Source: Anaerobutyricum hallii DSM 3353
GTDB taxonomy: Bacteria; Bacillota; Clostridia; Lachnospirales; Lachnospiraceae
NCBI RefSeq assembly: GCF_000173975.1
Contig: NZ_ACEP01000064.1
Location: forward strand, 124,001 to 188,000
Direction of reading: 5' to 3'
DNA length: 64,000 nt
The stretch's first letter is position 1. The number at the start of each line of letters is the position of its first letter. Below are positions 45,221 through 55,571 of the stretch, piece by piece. The position numbers and the translations under genes were made by a program. The notes under the pieces are model-generated. The model saw nothing but the letters and a program-made list of their open reading frames with translations, did no database searches and was not told where the DNA came from.

Positions 45221-45712
45221 ATGAGACAGATTGTTTTATCTCTTTTAGTAGATAATAACCCGGGAGTGTTAGCAAGAGTTGCTGCTCTGTTCAGCCGTCG
45301 TGGATATAATATCGACAGCATTACGGCGGGAATCACGAACGATCCGAAGTATACCCGTATTACAGTAGCAGTAAGTGGGGATAACCAGATTCTTGAGCAG
45401 ATTCGTAATCAGATTGCCAAGCTGGTTGAAGTTCGTAAAATCGTAGAACTTGAGAACAGCCATTCTGTATGTCGCGAGCTTGTCCTTGTGAAAGTGATGG
45501 CAGATAAGAAAGAAAAACAGGAGATTATTGCGATTGCAGATATTTTCCGCGCAAAGGTTGTTGACGTAGCTGCTAACTCCCTTATGATTGAGCTTACTGG
45601 TAACCAGAACAAACTAGATGCCTTTTTAAATCTTATGGCAGACTTTGAAGTCCTTGAAATGGTTCGTACAGGAATTACTGGGCTTGGAAGAGGCGTAAGT
45701 ACACTGAATTGA
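45221..45712 (+). CDS. ilvN: Acetolactate synthase small (regulatory) subunit
   Basis: 163 residues: ACT domain (1-75, LSLLVDNNPGVLARVAALFSRRGYNIDSI) and C-terminal domain. It binds valine and controls the large subunit. GGAGGAAAG is 7 bases before this ATG; an earlier in-frame ATG lacks one. The large subunit gene (ilvB) is not beside it; instead an LCP gene precedes it. Terminator at 45774, then ilvC from a separate promoter. Confidence 0.95.
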   Translation: MRQIVLSLLVDNNPGVLARVAALFSRRGYNIDSITAGITNDPKYTRITVAVSGDNQILEQIRNQIAKLVEVRKIVELENSHSVCRELVLVKVMADKKEKQEIIAIADIFRAKVVDVAANSLMIELTGNQNKLDAFLNLMADFEVLEMVRTGITGLGRGVSTLN

Positions 45713-45773
45713 TTTTAATATAATAATATACTGTAGTTTGAAATAAGAGCAATAACTATAATTTTTTACTATT

Positions 45774-45807
45774 AAAGAAAGGATATGCATTTATCCTTTC
45801 TTTTTTT
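45774..45807 (+). terminator. Intrinsic terminator after ilvN
   Basis: 12-bp stem AAAGAAAGGATA with TATCCTTTCTTT followed by T run. Confidence 0.9.
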
Positions 45808-45901
45808 ACGGGAAAAAGGCGTTTTTTTAAAATAAATGCAGGAAAACCGGTAAGTTGATTCATTTTTTAAGAAAATTTTTAAAAAAATAATCAAATATCC
45901 C

Positions 45902-45930
45902 TTGATTTCTCCTATAAAGAGGAGTATTAT
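45902..45930 (+). promoter_or_regulatory. ilvC promoter
   Basis: TTGATT, 17-base spacer, TATTAT, about 90 bases before ilvC. The spacer contains a short palindrome (CTCCTATAAAGAGGAG). No T-box was seen in the 306-base gap. Confidence 0.6.
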
Positions 45931-45997
45931 AACGATTGAAATTCTTATCAGAAGAGATAAAATCAATTTTGATAATTGAATACATTTATTTTTATAA

Positions 45998-47038
<1,041 letters not shown>

Positions 47039-47054
47039 TTTTTGAACATATTTT

Positions 47055-47097
47055 AAAAGCCCTAAAGCCGCTTAAATAGTGGCTCTAGGGCTTTTTT
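47055..47097 (+). terminator. Intrinsic terminator after ilvC
   Basis: AAAAGCCCTAAAGCC pairs with GGCTCTAGGGCTTTT (one mismatch), then T run. Confidence 0.9.
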
Positions 47098-47265
47098 CTT
47101 TTTCTGAGAAGTACTAAAAAGATACTAGGACTACCTACTACCTACGAATAGAATTGTATAATTATGTAAATTTATTTAGTTCAATTTAGCTATATTTATA
47201 ACCCAATTCAGACAAAGATATGAGAATTTATGATGGTTATGCCAAAATTCTTTGATTTAATATGC

Positions 47266-47294
47266 TTGACAATTAGAGTAGCTTGAGGTATATT
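47266..47294 (+). promoter_or_regulatory. Promoter of the FUSC gene
   Basis: TTGACA, 17 bases, TATATT, about 55 bases before the start codon. Confidence 0.75.
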
Positions 47295-47349
47295 GTATTC
47301 CACTTTGACGATAAATTCATTTTATGAAAAGAGAAAAGGTGGGAAATTT

Positions 47350-48411
47350 ATGACATTTTATCAAGAGCTGCAACTTAGCTCAACTGGTTCAAAAGAATTG
47401 ATCAAAAAGACAACAGACCCGAAGGAAAAGAGAAGGCACATCCTAATTTATAATGTTAAGGTATACCTTGTTGTGGCTTTCTGCTTTGCTTTAGTAACGC
47501 TGTTTAGCGCAGTATTTGGTTCTGGAAACAGTGTTGCAGGAGTTGTTGTTCTCTTAGCATTGCTTGTATTAAGACAGGCGGATTTCGGAATTAAAACAAC
47601 ACATGGTCTTTTGTGTATTGCAGGAATTTTCGGGATTCTTATCATAGGGCCGAGATTTACAAACACTTTAGCCCCGATACCTGCATTTTTTGTAAATCTT
47701 GTTTGTATTATGTTACTGATGATTTTAGGCTGCCATAATGTGATCATGTCTAATCATTCAACATTTGTATTAGGATATTTATTATTACAGGGATATGATG
47801 TTACTGGAGAAGAGTATAGTATGCGAGTAATAAGTTTACTCATTGGAATGGCTATCTGCATGGCAGTATTTTATAAGAATCAGAGGAATCGGCCATATCG
47901 CCGGACATTTCTTGATTTGTTCAGAGAATTTAATCTTCATTCTGCAAGAAACTGGTGGTATATTCGACTGACAGTAATGGTTTCTACCGCATTACTCATT
48001 ATGTCTTTATTAGGATTACCAAGAGCGATGTGGGCAGGAATTGCCTGTATGTCTGTATGTCTGCCATTTTCCAGTGATTTAGTTGCAAGGGCTAAATTAA
48101 GAGGGCCTTATAATATCTTAGGTTCCCTCATTTTTGTGGTACTTTATATTGTTCTTCCAAAATCAATGTACCCATATATCGGAATTATTGGTGGAATTGG
48201 AGTGGGATATTCTGCAGGTTACGCGTGGCAGACCGTGTTTAATACCTTTGGTGCGTTGTCCATTGCTTCTGGGTTATTTGGAATGACAGGAGCGGTTGTG
48301 CTTCGTATTGGAGCCAATGTATTTGCTTCTATTTATACGGTTCTTGTGGATAAGGTGTTAAATAAGATATTTGAATGGACAACACAGATAGCTCCGAAAT
48401 ATGAGTCTTAA
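47350..48411 (+). CDS. FUSC-family membrane protein
   Basis: 353 residues. Two blocks of hydrophobic helices (about 30-170 and 210-340) separated by a short basic loop (NQRNRPYRRTFLDLFREF). The second block (YIRLTVMVSTALLIMSLLGLPRAMWAGIACMSV) matches the fusaric acid resistance / aromatic acid exporter repeat. Substrate unknown. An in-frame start lies earlier, but AGGTGGG is 8 bases before this ATG. Confidence 0.78.
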   Translation: MTFYQELQLSSTGSKELIKKTTDPKEKRRHILIYNVKVYLVVAFCFALVTLFSAVFGSGNSVAGVVVLLALLVLRQADFGIKTTHGLLCIAGIFGILIIGPRFTNTLAPIPAFFVNLVCIMLLMILGCHNVIMSNHSTFVLGYLLLQGYDVTGEEYSMRVISLLIGMAICMAVFYKNQRNRPYRRTFLDLFREFNLHSARNWWYIRLTVMVSTALLIMSLLGLPRAMWAGIACMSVCLPFSSDLVARAKLRGPYNILGSLIFVVLYIVLPKSMYPYIGIIGGIGVGYSAGYAWQTVFNTFGALSIASGLFGMTGAVVLRIGANVFASIYTVLVDKVLNKIFEWTTQIAPKYES

Positions 48412-48554
48412 AAAATATAATGGAAACAGAAGAAATACATTTTCATATCTAATTGAATAAATTAATCTCCATCAGAAATAGAATCTTTGAAAAAATTACA
48501 AAAACCCCAGAATTTATGGTAAAATAGATTTAAAAAGAAAGAGGGGTGGAGCAT

Positions 48555-49007
48555 ATGATTAAAGTCTTGATGATATGCCATGGCAATATCTGCAGATCAC
48601 CAATGGCGGAATTTATTTTAAAGGATATGGTGAAAAAAAAGGGAATGGAGGATTCGTTCCTTATTGCTTCCTGTGCAACGAGCAGGGAGGAAATTGGTAA
48701 TTCTCTGCATCCGGGTGCAAGAGCGAAGCTTGATGAGATGGGGATACCTCATAAAAAGCGTGCGGCGGTACAGCTTACCAAAGAAGATTATACTACCTAT
48801 GATTATCTGTTGTGTATGGATCAGTGGAATATCAATAATGTAAAGAGGATCATTGGTCATGATCCAAAGCACAAGGTACATCTGCTATTAGAATATGCAG
48901 GGGTTAAGAGGGATATTGCAGACCCGTGGTATACTGGTAATTTTGATGTGACTTATGATGATATTGTTCAGGGATGTGAGGCATTTCTTGAGGAATTAGG
49001 TGTATAA
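48555..49007 (+). CDS. Low-molecular-weight protein tyrosine phosphatase
   Basis: 150 residues, normal length. The phosphate-binding loop CHGNICRSPMAE near residue 9 (Cx5R) holds the catalytic Cys and Arg, and the general acid is in ADPWYTG near residue 128. It removes phosphate from Tyr (or Arg) in proteins or controls exopolysaccharide kinases. GAGGGG is 8 bases before the ATG. It begins a run of signalling and envelope genes. Confidence 0.94.
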   Translation: MIKVLMICHGNICRSPMAEFILKDMVKKKGMEDSFLIASCATSREEIGNSLHPGARAKLDEMGIPHKKRAAVQLTKEDYTTYDYLLCMDQWNINNVKRIIGHDPKHKVHLLLEYAGVKRDIADPWYTGNFDVTYDDIVQGCEAFLEELGV

Positions 49008-49030
49008 TTTGTCGATACAGGAAGGAAAAT

Positions 49031-50074
49031 ATGAAGATTATTATCAAATGTACGGACGGAATCATGACCGGCAAGGAATGGCGATTTAATGGAAGCGGAC
49101 AGATTACATTAGGAAGGGAAAAGGGCAGCATGGTTACAACTGCACCCGAAGATAACAGTATTTCAAGGCATCAGTGTGTGATAGATGTCGTGCCGCCGAA
49201 TGTTTATGTTTCTGATGCAGGAAGTACACATGGAACTTATGTGAATGGTCAGCTTATCGGTAAGAAAGGTCAGGGAGGACAGTGCCCGGTCAGAGATGGT
49301 GCATTTATTGGTGTAGGTTCCGGTGGAAGAACAGCAGTATTTCAGATTCGTATTATAGAAGAAGAACGTGGAACAGTTTCACCGGATTATATAGCTGACA
49401 ATATGGACAACCACTACAATAGAAGTTTCAATGGACAGAATCTTGGGAACGATTTTGCTTCTTCTTTTCAGTTTGTCGTTCCAAGAATCAGGGATATATT
49501 TATTCGTCCAGTACATACTGCGATAGAATTTGGCAAGATGAATAGCGCAATACTCGGAACGACAATGATATTAATTAATATGGCTGTTTTACTTGTATTA
49601 GCGGTTATTGTTATGGCGATTGCAAAAGATAAGCTATTTGGTTTTGGTGCCTATGTGCCGTGGGGAAGAATCATCATTGGTGTAGAACTTATGGCAGCAT
49701 TTAGCTATTTTGGACTTGCAGCTTTAATGCTTCTTTCTGCAAGAGTATTTTTCAGAGCGGAGATAACATATGCACAGCTTTTGTCATTCTATGGAGTACA
49801 GGCTATATGGAGCACAGCGTATCTTCTTGTAGAGAGTTTCCTACTTATGATTGGAACAGAGGGAAGCATCATGTTATGTCTGTTTGTTTTTTGGATAAGT
49901 ATTCTCCATACATTTTTAATTGGTATTTTCAGTTATGGAGAAGTTGTGCATTTGTCACCCGATAAGAAAATGTATTCTTATTTTGTGTTTGTGATTTTAT
50001 ACATTATTACATATGCAATTATTCTTGCAATTTTGGGAGGCGGAGTAAGGGATAGTCTTTTTGGACTTATCTAA
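49031..50074 (+). CDS. FHA domain protein with Yip1-like membrane domain
   Basis: 347 residues. FHA domain at 1-100 with the phosphothreonine-binding pattern ITLGREKGS, SISRHQCVI and DAGSTHGTYVNGQ, then a linker and five membrane helices (about 170-345) as in Yip1/YIP1-domain proteins. FHA binds phosphothreonine made by Hanks-type kinases, so this probably puts a phospho-signal at the membrane. It is 23 bases after the phosphatase gene. Confidence 0.85.
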   Translation: MKIIIKCTDGIMTGKEWRFNGSGQITLGREKGSMVTTAPEDNSISRHQCVIDVVPPNVYVSDAGSTHGTYVNGQLIGKKGQGGQCPVRDGAFIGVGSGGRTAVFQIRIIEEERGTVSPDYIADNMDNHYNRSFNGQNLGNDFASSFQFVVPRIRDIFIRPVHTAIEFGKMNSAILGTTMILINMAVLLVLAVIVMAIAKDKLFGFGAYVPWGRIIIGVELMAAFSYFGLAALMLLSARVFFRAEITYAQLLSFYGVQAIWSTAYLLVESFLLMIGTEGSIMLCLFVFWISILHTFLIGIFSYGEVVHLSPDKKMYSYFVFVILYIITYAIILAILGGGVRDSLFGLI

Positions 50075-50199
50075 TTATTCATCATATTGGTAGGATTGCC
50101 TTTTTAAATGTAATTCAACAAGGCAATATGATTAAAATTTTCTACCCTCATAGATGTATATTCCGTTTGGGGGATAGGAAGTCTAACTAAATAAAAAAG

Positions 50200-50292
50200 A
50201 AAACTCTACCATACGATATATTAGAGTAAGGAAAGGTTATATAGCAGCATATTTCCTCACAAATAATAGTAGTCGTTGGTAGAGTTTTTTTA
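50200..50292 (+). terminator. Long hairpin with T run (terminator or small RNA)
   Basis: AAAACTCTACCATACG pairs with CGTTGGTAGAGTTTT across about 60 bases, with an inner stem GGAAA/TTTCC, then seven T. It ends the phosphatase-FHA operon at a distance of 130 bases and is longer than a usual terminator. The remaining part of the 50075-50521 gap has no gene. Confidence 0.7.
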
Positions 50293-50521
50293 TTTTAAGA
50301 GGCAAAAAGGGTCAAGTTATGAAACGGTATGGCATTGTATGTAAAAATAGAAGTATGAAAAGCACGCATTTAAGCCCTTTTTGCAATGTACGAAAATCTT
50401 TTCAATTTTATTAATAAAAATTGTTTGGTTTTTTTCAGACTATTGCAAAAATTACTATAAAATGGTATTTTTATAGTAACAATTTTAGCGAATAAAAAGA
50501 AAATTAAAAAGGAGAGAAAGT

Positions 50522-51616
50522 ATGGGATACAGAGAAAGAAATAACAGCCAAAATGGTGGGTGGAACACAGGAAATAACCTGCAGTCAGGCTGGAATGCCA
50601 GGAATTCTTCACAAAATAGCTGGAACCCTAATAACTCGCAGTCGGGTTGGAATCCGGGAAATAGTCAGCAGCCAGGTTGGAATCCAGATAATTCCCAGCA
50701 AAACTGGAACAATATGAATCCAAACAGTCAGTGGAATCCTAATATGGGCGGAGGCTATCAGGGGGATCCGGGAAGGAAAAATCGTGGGGGACTGACAAAA
50801 GAAGTAATTATTGCCCTTCTTATCGCAGTAGCAGCCATTGTGTTTGTTGTTATTTTATTTGTGGTTAGTGGAAAAAAGAGTAGCTCTCAAAAGGACAATA
50901 ACAGCACGAAAAGTTCCACCCAGGCAGTAGCAGAAGCAACAACGCAGGCAGCGACAGAGGAGACACAGGCTACAACAGCCGCAACAACACAGGCAACTGT
51001 AGCAACAACAGCTGCAACACAAAGTCAGAACACGACAACAGCCGCAATGGACAATACGTTTATTTTCTCAGATAGTAATTCCAGGAAACTTACAAAAGAA
51101 GAAGTACTTAGATTAAGTGCATGGGATACAAAGCTTGCGAAGAATGAGATTTATGCCCGCCATAATAGAAAGTTTGATAATCAGAAAATCCAGGCATATT
51201 TTGATTCGCAGCAGTGGTATCATGGAACCGTCGCACCATCCGATTTTGATGAGGATGTTTTTAATGAGTATGAGAAGGCCAATGTAGAGCTCTTAAAGAA
51301 AGCAGAAGATGGAACACTGACAGCAAGTACATCCTCAGGAACATCCAGTACAGATGATGGGTATATTATTTCAGATAGCAGTATCAGGGAACTTACAGAT
51401 TCTGATCTTAGCGGACTATCTAAAGGTAAGTTAAGGATAGCAAGGAATGAGATTTATGCCCGTCATCACAGAAAGTTTGACAGTGCAGATCTCCAAATCT
51501 ATTTTGATAAAAAAAGCTGGTATTCAGGAACAATTGAGCCATCTGATTTTGATGAAAAGAATGAGCTTAGCCAGATAGAAAAGAAAAATATCGACTTGAT
51601 AAAAAAATATGAATAA
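50522..51616 (+). CDS. YARHG-domain membrane protein
   Basis: 364 residues. N-terminal 90 residues are repeats of Asn/Gln/Gly/Ser/Trp units (SGWNPGNSQQPGWNP type), one membrane helix (about 97-118, VIIALLIAVAAIVFVVILFVV), a Thr/Ala/Gln-rich stalk and two YARHG domains (about 180-260 and 280-364) with KNEIYARHNRKF and RNEIYARHHRKF. YARHG domains are extracellular and of unknown role, common on Firmicutes surface proteins. GGAGAG precedes the ATG. Confidence 0.85.
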   Translation: MGYRERNNSQNGGWNTGNNLQSGWNARNSSQNSWNPNNSQSGWNPGNSQQPGWNPDNSQQNWNNMNPNSQWNPNMGGGYQGDPGRKNRGGLTKEVIIALLIAVAAIVFVVILFVVSGKKSSSQKDNNSTKSSTQAVAEATTQAATEETQATTAATTQATVATTAATQSQNTTTAAMDNTFIFSDSNSRKLTKEEVLRLSAWDTKLAKNEIYARHNRKFDNQKIQAYFDSQQWYHGTVAPSDFDEDVFNEYEKANVELLKKAEDGTLTASTSSGTSSTDDGYIISDSSIRELTDSDLSGLSKGKLRIARNEIYARHHRKFDSADLQIYFDKKSWYSGTIEPSDFDEKNELSQIEKKNIDLIKKYE

Positions 51617-51683
51617 AAATATTTGAAATAATCTTTAATTATTTTAAAATAGAAACAAAGTAACAGACACGAGGGGAAAAAAT

Positions 51684-53133
51684 ATGAGAAAAAGATTTAG
51701 TTTATGTAAGAAAGTGGGAGTATTTCTTCTTACAGCAGTGATGTGTACAAGCCAGCTCAATGTTCAGGCAGAGAAAAAGTATGATTTTGAGACAGAATAT
51801 CAGGTGGTTGCCGGAGCAAACGGATATTTTATCGCGAAAAATCAAAAAGGAGAGTACGGTCTGCTTGATCGTGAAGGGGAAAAAGCGGTTGGTTTTGACT
51901 ACAGTGAGATGGAGTTTCCGAAAGATACCATGCAGTATCAGTACATAAAGGTAAAGCAAAACAAAAACTGGGGAATTGTAGATTATGATGAGAATCCATT
52001 AGTTCCTTTAAATTTTGAAAAAGTATCCGAATACAGTAATGGAAATACCATTGCAGCCGGATATAACGGAAATACAACATATCTCTATGATTTAAAGGGA
52101 AAGGAACAAAAGAAACAGCTTACAGGTTCTGGAAGTTATTCTGTTATTTCAGATACTGTTTTCTGGGGGAAAGAAGACATTCGTAATGAGAAGGATAATA
52201 CCTTAGTAAAGTTAGAAGAAAACAGTCTTTTAGATAAGAAGAAAAATAGTCTTGCCGTAAAGGTTGGAGATACCCACTATGCAGTACAAAAGTATACAAC
52301 GCAGCTGACAGGTAATTTAGAGACAGACCAGAATATTGAAGTGTATGAAAAAGATGAAAAGACACAGGATATTCTTCCAGAGGAAGAATGGGTAAAGGAT
52401 AAAGACAGTACAGTAAAGGGAAGTCTTAAACTGATTAAAGCAGTATCCGATAAAAATATCATAGCAGATATGCAGATGGATGATGGATTCAAAGTTATTT
52501 ATAACATTGAAGATGGACAGAGCACATCAAAATATAAAAGCATTGGCGAGTTCAGGGATGGAAAAGCCTTTGCGGTAGATATGGATAACAACATTAAGAT
52601 TATAGACACATCAGGAAAGGCTATCAATAAAAACGATATCGAGGTTGCAGACTGTGGATGATTTTTACAGATATTATGCACCAGATTTTAATTTTTTATA
52701 TCCTAAATCTGTTTTTGCTTATTCCGAGGCTGATGATGAGACAAACAGTTATTATTTATCTTCTGCGGATGGATCAATGACATTAGAATTTTATGAAGAA
52801 GATACTTCAGGTTCAGCAAAAGAAAATGTAAAGAAATTTTATAACAAAACACAAAATGAGGTTCATGCTATAAAATATGATCCTAAATGGGAAGATCATC
52901 AAGTAATAGCAGGACAATATGTGGCTAATACAAACGAGGCATTTTATTATTTTATAAGAAATGAGAACGCTAAAAATTATATTTTTAAGTTTCATTATGT
53001 AGATCCCGATCTTAATAACGATTATAATCAGGAAGACTATATTATGGAAACCATATATCGAGGCTGTTCTTTTAGTAAAGCTAGTAAGCCAAGAAGTTTC
53101 AGAAATTTTGAAGACGAAGGAAAGAAGCAATAA
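51684..53133 (+). pseudogene. Secreted WG-repeat protein, probably split by a frameshift
   Basis: The first frame (51684-52661, 325 residues) has a signal peptide (VGVFLLTAVMCTSQLNVQA) and WG-like repeats (YGLLDREGEKAVG, WGIVDYDENPLVPL). A second frame (52645-53133, about 160 residues) overlaps its end by 17 bases, shifted by +1, and starts only at a TTG or GTG. It has no signal peptide or membrane segment, yet continues the style of the first (DDFYRYYAPDFNFLYPKS, WEDHQVIAGQYV). One secreted protein of about 480 residues broken near 52645 is the simplest reading. Translational coupling (GAGG before GTG 52654) is the alternative. Confidence 0.6.
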
Positions 53134-53135
53134 TT

Positions 53136-54293
53136 ATGATGAAAACGATAATAAAAACGAACTATTTTTCTAGAGTTTTTTTATACGGCTTGATTTTTTC
53201 TTTGTGTATTTTCCCACTTTCTGTAAAGGCAAGGCAGACATCTCCCAAAAAAGATTTATGCATCGTCATTGATCCCGGACACGGAGGCATCCAGTCCGGG
53301 ACACAGAGAGGGACGGTAGAAGAAAAGACTTTGAATTTAAAAATCGCGCAGTATTTAAAAGAGGCATTAGAAAAGTATAAAGGGGTTACCGTATCTTTAA
53401 CAAGAGATGGTGACTATGATGTGAGTCTTACTGACCGCACGCAATATAGCGTAGATAAGAATGCAGATCTTATGGTGAGTATTCATAATAATGCAACAGG
53501 AGACTGTGCAGCTTATGATAACGGTTGTACAGTTCTTGCGGCAAAAGATGGCTATAAGCAGGAACTTGCAGATGAGGAACAAAAACTTGCCTGCAATATT
53601 TTAAATGAACTATCAGCACTTGGAATAGAGAACCAGGGAATTTTACTCCGGGATTCCGAGGCCAATGAAAAATATGAGAATGGAGAACTGGCAGATTATT
53701 ATGCAATCATCCGCGGAGGTGTATTAAAAGATATTCCTACTGTTTTGGTGGAGCACGCTTTTGTAGATGATGATTCAGATTTTGAAAACTATTTAAGCAG
53801 TGATGCAAAGTTAAAAGCACTGGCAGAAGCAGACGCAAAAGGGATTGCAAGATATTATCAGCTGACCACAGAAGATGGGAAGAAAGCAGAAAGTCCATTA
53901 GAAAATTATAAAGAAAAGATTGTTCATATCATAGATGGCAACTGTAAACATAATAAAATCAGTTACAAAACATATTATTCATCTTCAAAAAAAGAAACCG
54001 AAGAGAAATCCGCTAATACGGATACTACAACTGCAAAGGCCGAAAAACAGGAGCAGACTACGGAAAAGTCTGCTCCAGAGGCGAAAACGGATGTTATCTC
54101 TGAGTCAGAAAGTCAGGAAAAAAGTTCAGAAGAATTCTCAAATACAGTCGAAAACACTTCCTCTAAATCTGTAACAAAACCTAAAAAAAGAGAAAGTGTT
54201 CAGACAGATTCTATGATACTCTTTGTTCTAATAGCAGCGCTTCTAATAGCACTGATTTTACTAGGAACTTTACTAAAAAAGAGAAAGAAGTAG
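53136..54293 (+). CDS. N-acetylmuramoyl-L-alanine amidase (Amidase_3), membrane-anchored
   Basis: 385 residues. Signal peptide (about 1-30), Amidase_3 domain (about 40-250) with zinc ligands in VIDPGHGG, GTVEEKTLN and SIHNNATG and the catalytic Glu in VLVEHAFVD; then a Ser/Glu/Lys-rich stalk and a C-terminal membrane helix (MILFVLIAALLIALILLGTLL) with a KKRKK end. It cleaves the amide bond between MurNAc and the peptide. Starts 3 bases after the previous stop, so it belongs to the WG/YARHG operon. Confidence 0.92.
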   Translation: MMKTIIKTNYFSRVFLYGLIFSLCIFPLSVKARQTSPKKDLCIVIDPGHGGIQSGTQRGTVEEKTLNLKIAQYLKEALEKYKGVTVSLTRDGDYDVSLTDRTQYSVDKNADLMVSIHNNATGDCAAYDNGCTVLAAKDGYKQELADEEQKLACNILNELSALGIENQGILLRDSEANEKYENGELADYYAIIRGGVLKDIPTVLVEHAFVDDDSDFENYLSSDAKLKALAEADAKGIARYYQLTTEDGKKAESPLENYKEKIVHIIDGNCKHNKISYKTYYSSSKKETEEKSANTDTTTAKAEKQEQTTEKSAPEAKTDVISESESQEKSSEEFSNTVENTSSKSVTKPKKRESVQTDSMILFVLIAALLIALILLGTLLKKRKK

Positions 54294-54348
54294 TACAGCA
54301 ATGGGAAAATAAAAAAAAGAATACCGATGCGTTCTTGAGCTTGCACAT

Positions 54349-54368
54349 AAGGACACAAATATGGTCTA
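54349..54368. repeat. Short fragment of the long palindromic element
   Basis: GACACAAATATGGTCTATTT resembles the right core, and its reverse complement matches the half element at 60248 (AGACCATATTTGTG). Too short to be sure. Confidence 0.35.
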
Positions 54369-54373
54369 TTTAT

Positions 54374-55222
54374 TTATAATTTCGTAAACGCAATAGCCTG
54401 TTCATGCCGTACCACACTTTTATAAGCATCCTTTCTCATCGAAGTTAGGAAAAGATATAAAATCTCTATTACAGTCGTTGCAGATACCCGTGAAAAACAA
54501 TAGCCATCAAGAAATAACTTTTCACGGGTTGCCGTTGTAATGTGATAATCACTAAGCTGTGCAGCACTCGATTTCTCGCTATTTGTTATAGAAATGGTAG
54601 TAGCACCGGCACTTCTGGCGGCCTCTAATGCACGAAGAACGGCGGTGGATTCACCAGAGTTTGAAATAGCAATAACAACATCATCTGCCATCATATTATA
54701 AGTATAACCAATCTGTGTCTCCCAGATTGTGCCGGACACAGCAGGAATCCCAATCTGATTTAACTTAAAAGCCCCGTCAATCGCAACGGGAATAGTATTA
54801 CCAACTGCAAAAAATTGTACCGTCTTTGCAGTATTTAACTTGTCTAAAATTTCATGAAGTTGTTTGGTATCCATCATAGAAACTGTTTGTGTGATTTCCG
54901 TCACTTTATTGGCTAAAATATTTTTCAAAGACTGACCGATATCATTGACAGAAATACGGTTGGATACTTCTTCTTCCTCTTTTCCCCTTTCGGAAATCTC
55001 TTTTGCAAGAGTAATTTTAAGGTGATGAAAACCTTTCATATCTATTTTTTTACAAAAGCGGGAAACCGAAGCATCACTGACACCACATGCCTGTGCTAAT
55101 TCTCCAACGGTCATGTCAACGACTTTAGCGGTATGTTGTATGATGTAAGTACCTATTTTTCTTTCTGATTCAAAAAAAGTGTCTAAAGAGGCACAGATTG
55201 TATCTAAAACTGATTTTTCCAT
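54374..55222 (-). CDS. MurR/RpiR-family sugar-phosphate regulator
   Basis: 282 residues. N-terminal helix-turn-helix (about 1-75, VGELAQACGVSDASVSRFCKKI) and sugar isomerase (SIS) domain (about 125-260, FFAVGNTIPVAIDGAFKL, VIAISNSGESTAVL). It senses a sugar phosphate. It is divergent from a PTS remnant and rpiA-like gene, the expected targets. A TCACAAAAT half-site on its own upstream region (55263-55271) matches the pair at 55618/55659, suggesting self-control. Confidence 0.9.
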   Translation of the reverse strand: MEKSVLDTICASLDTFFESERKIGTYIIQHTAKVVDMTVGELAQACGVSDASVSRFCKKIDMKGFHHLKITLAKEISERGKEEEEVSNRISVNDIGQSLKNILANKVTEITQTVSMMDTKQLHEILDKLNTAKTVQFFAVGNTIPVAIDGAFKLNQIGIPAVSGTIWETQIGYTYNMMADDVVIAISNSGESTAVLRALEAARSAGATTISITNSEKSSAAQLSDYHITTATREKLFLDGYCFSRVSATTVIEILYLFLTSMRKDAYKSVVRHEQAIAFTKL

Positions 55223-55277
55223 TGATTTTGCTCCTAATTATATAATTTACACTTAACTATATCACAAAATGGATTCA

Positions 55278-55547
55278 ATTACTATTTAATTCATTAAGAG
55301 ACAGACGCCCGGGAAGAGAACCGATACCCTATATTTGTGACTTTAGTCGCGGCGGTTTAAATGCTCGCTTTATACGCTCGCATCTAAACCTTGCTCCGAG
55401 GCCACAAATATAGGGTAACGGTTCTCTTCCTGGGCTGTATTTGGCTGGATTTTGATTGAATTAAATAATGGTTGTGGGGATTTGGGGGAGAAGGCAGAAG
55501 TGGGCAATGGCTTCGTCTGTAGTTTGCTTAATGAATTGAATAGTAAT
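55278..55547. repeat. Long palindromic element with terminal inverted repeats (copy E)
   Basis: Ends ATTACTATTTAATTCATTAAG (one 21-base arm minus its last base is shared) and CTTAATGAATTGAATAGTAA are inverted repeats with one difference; then ACAGACG/CGTCTGT, then the inner stem GGGAAGAGAACCG/CGGTTCTCTTCC next to CCCTATATTTGTG. Centre is oriented as in copy B. With these ends the element is 270 bases and looks like a MITE; no clear target-site duplication was seen. Confidence 0.88.
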
Positions 55548-55571
55548 AAAATAATTTTCTTGAAAAATATA

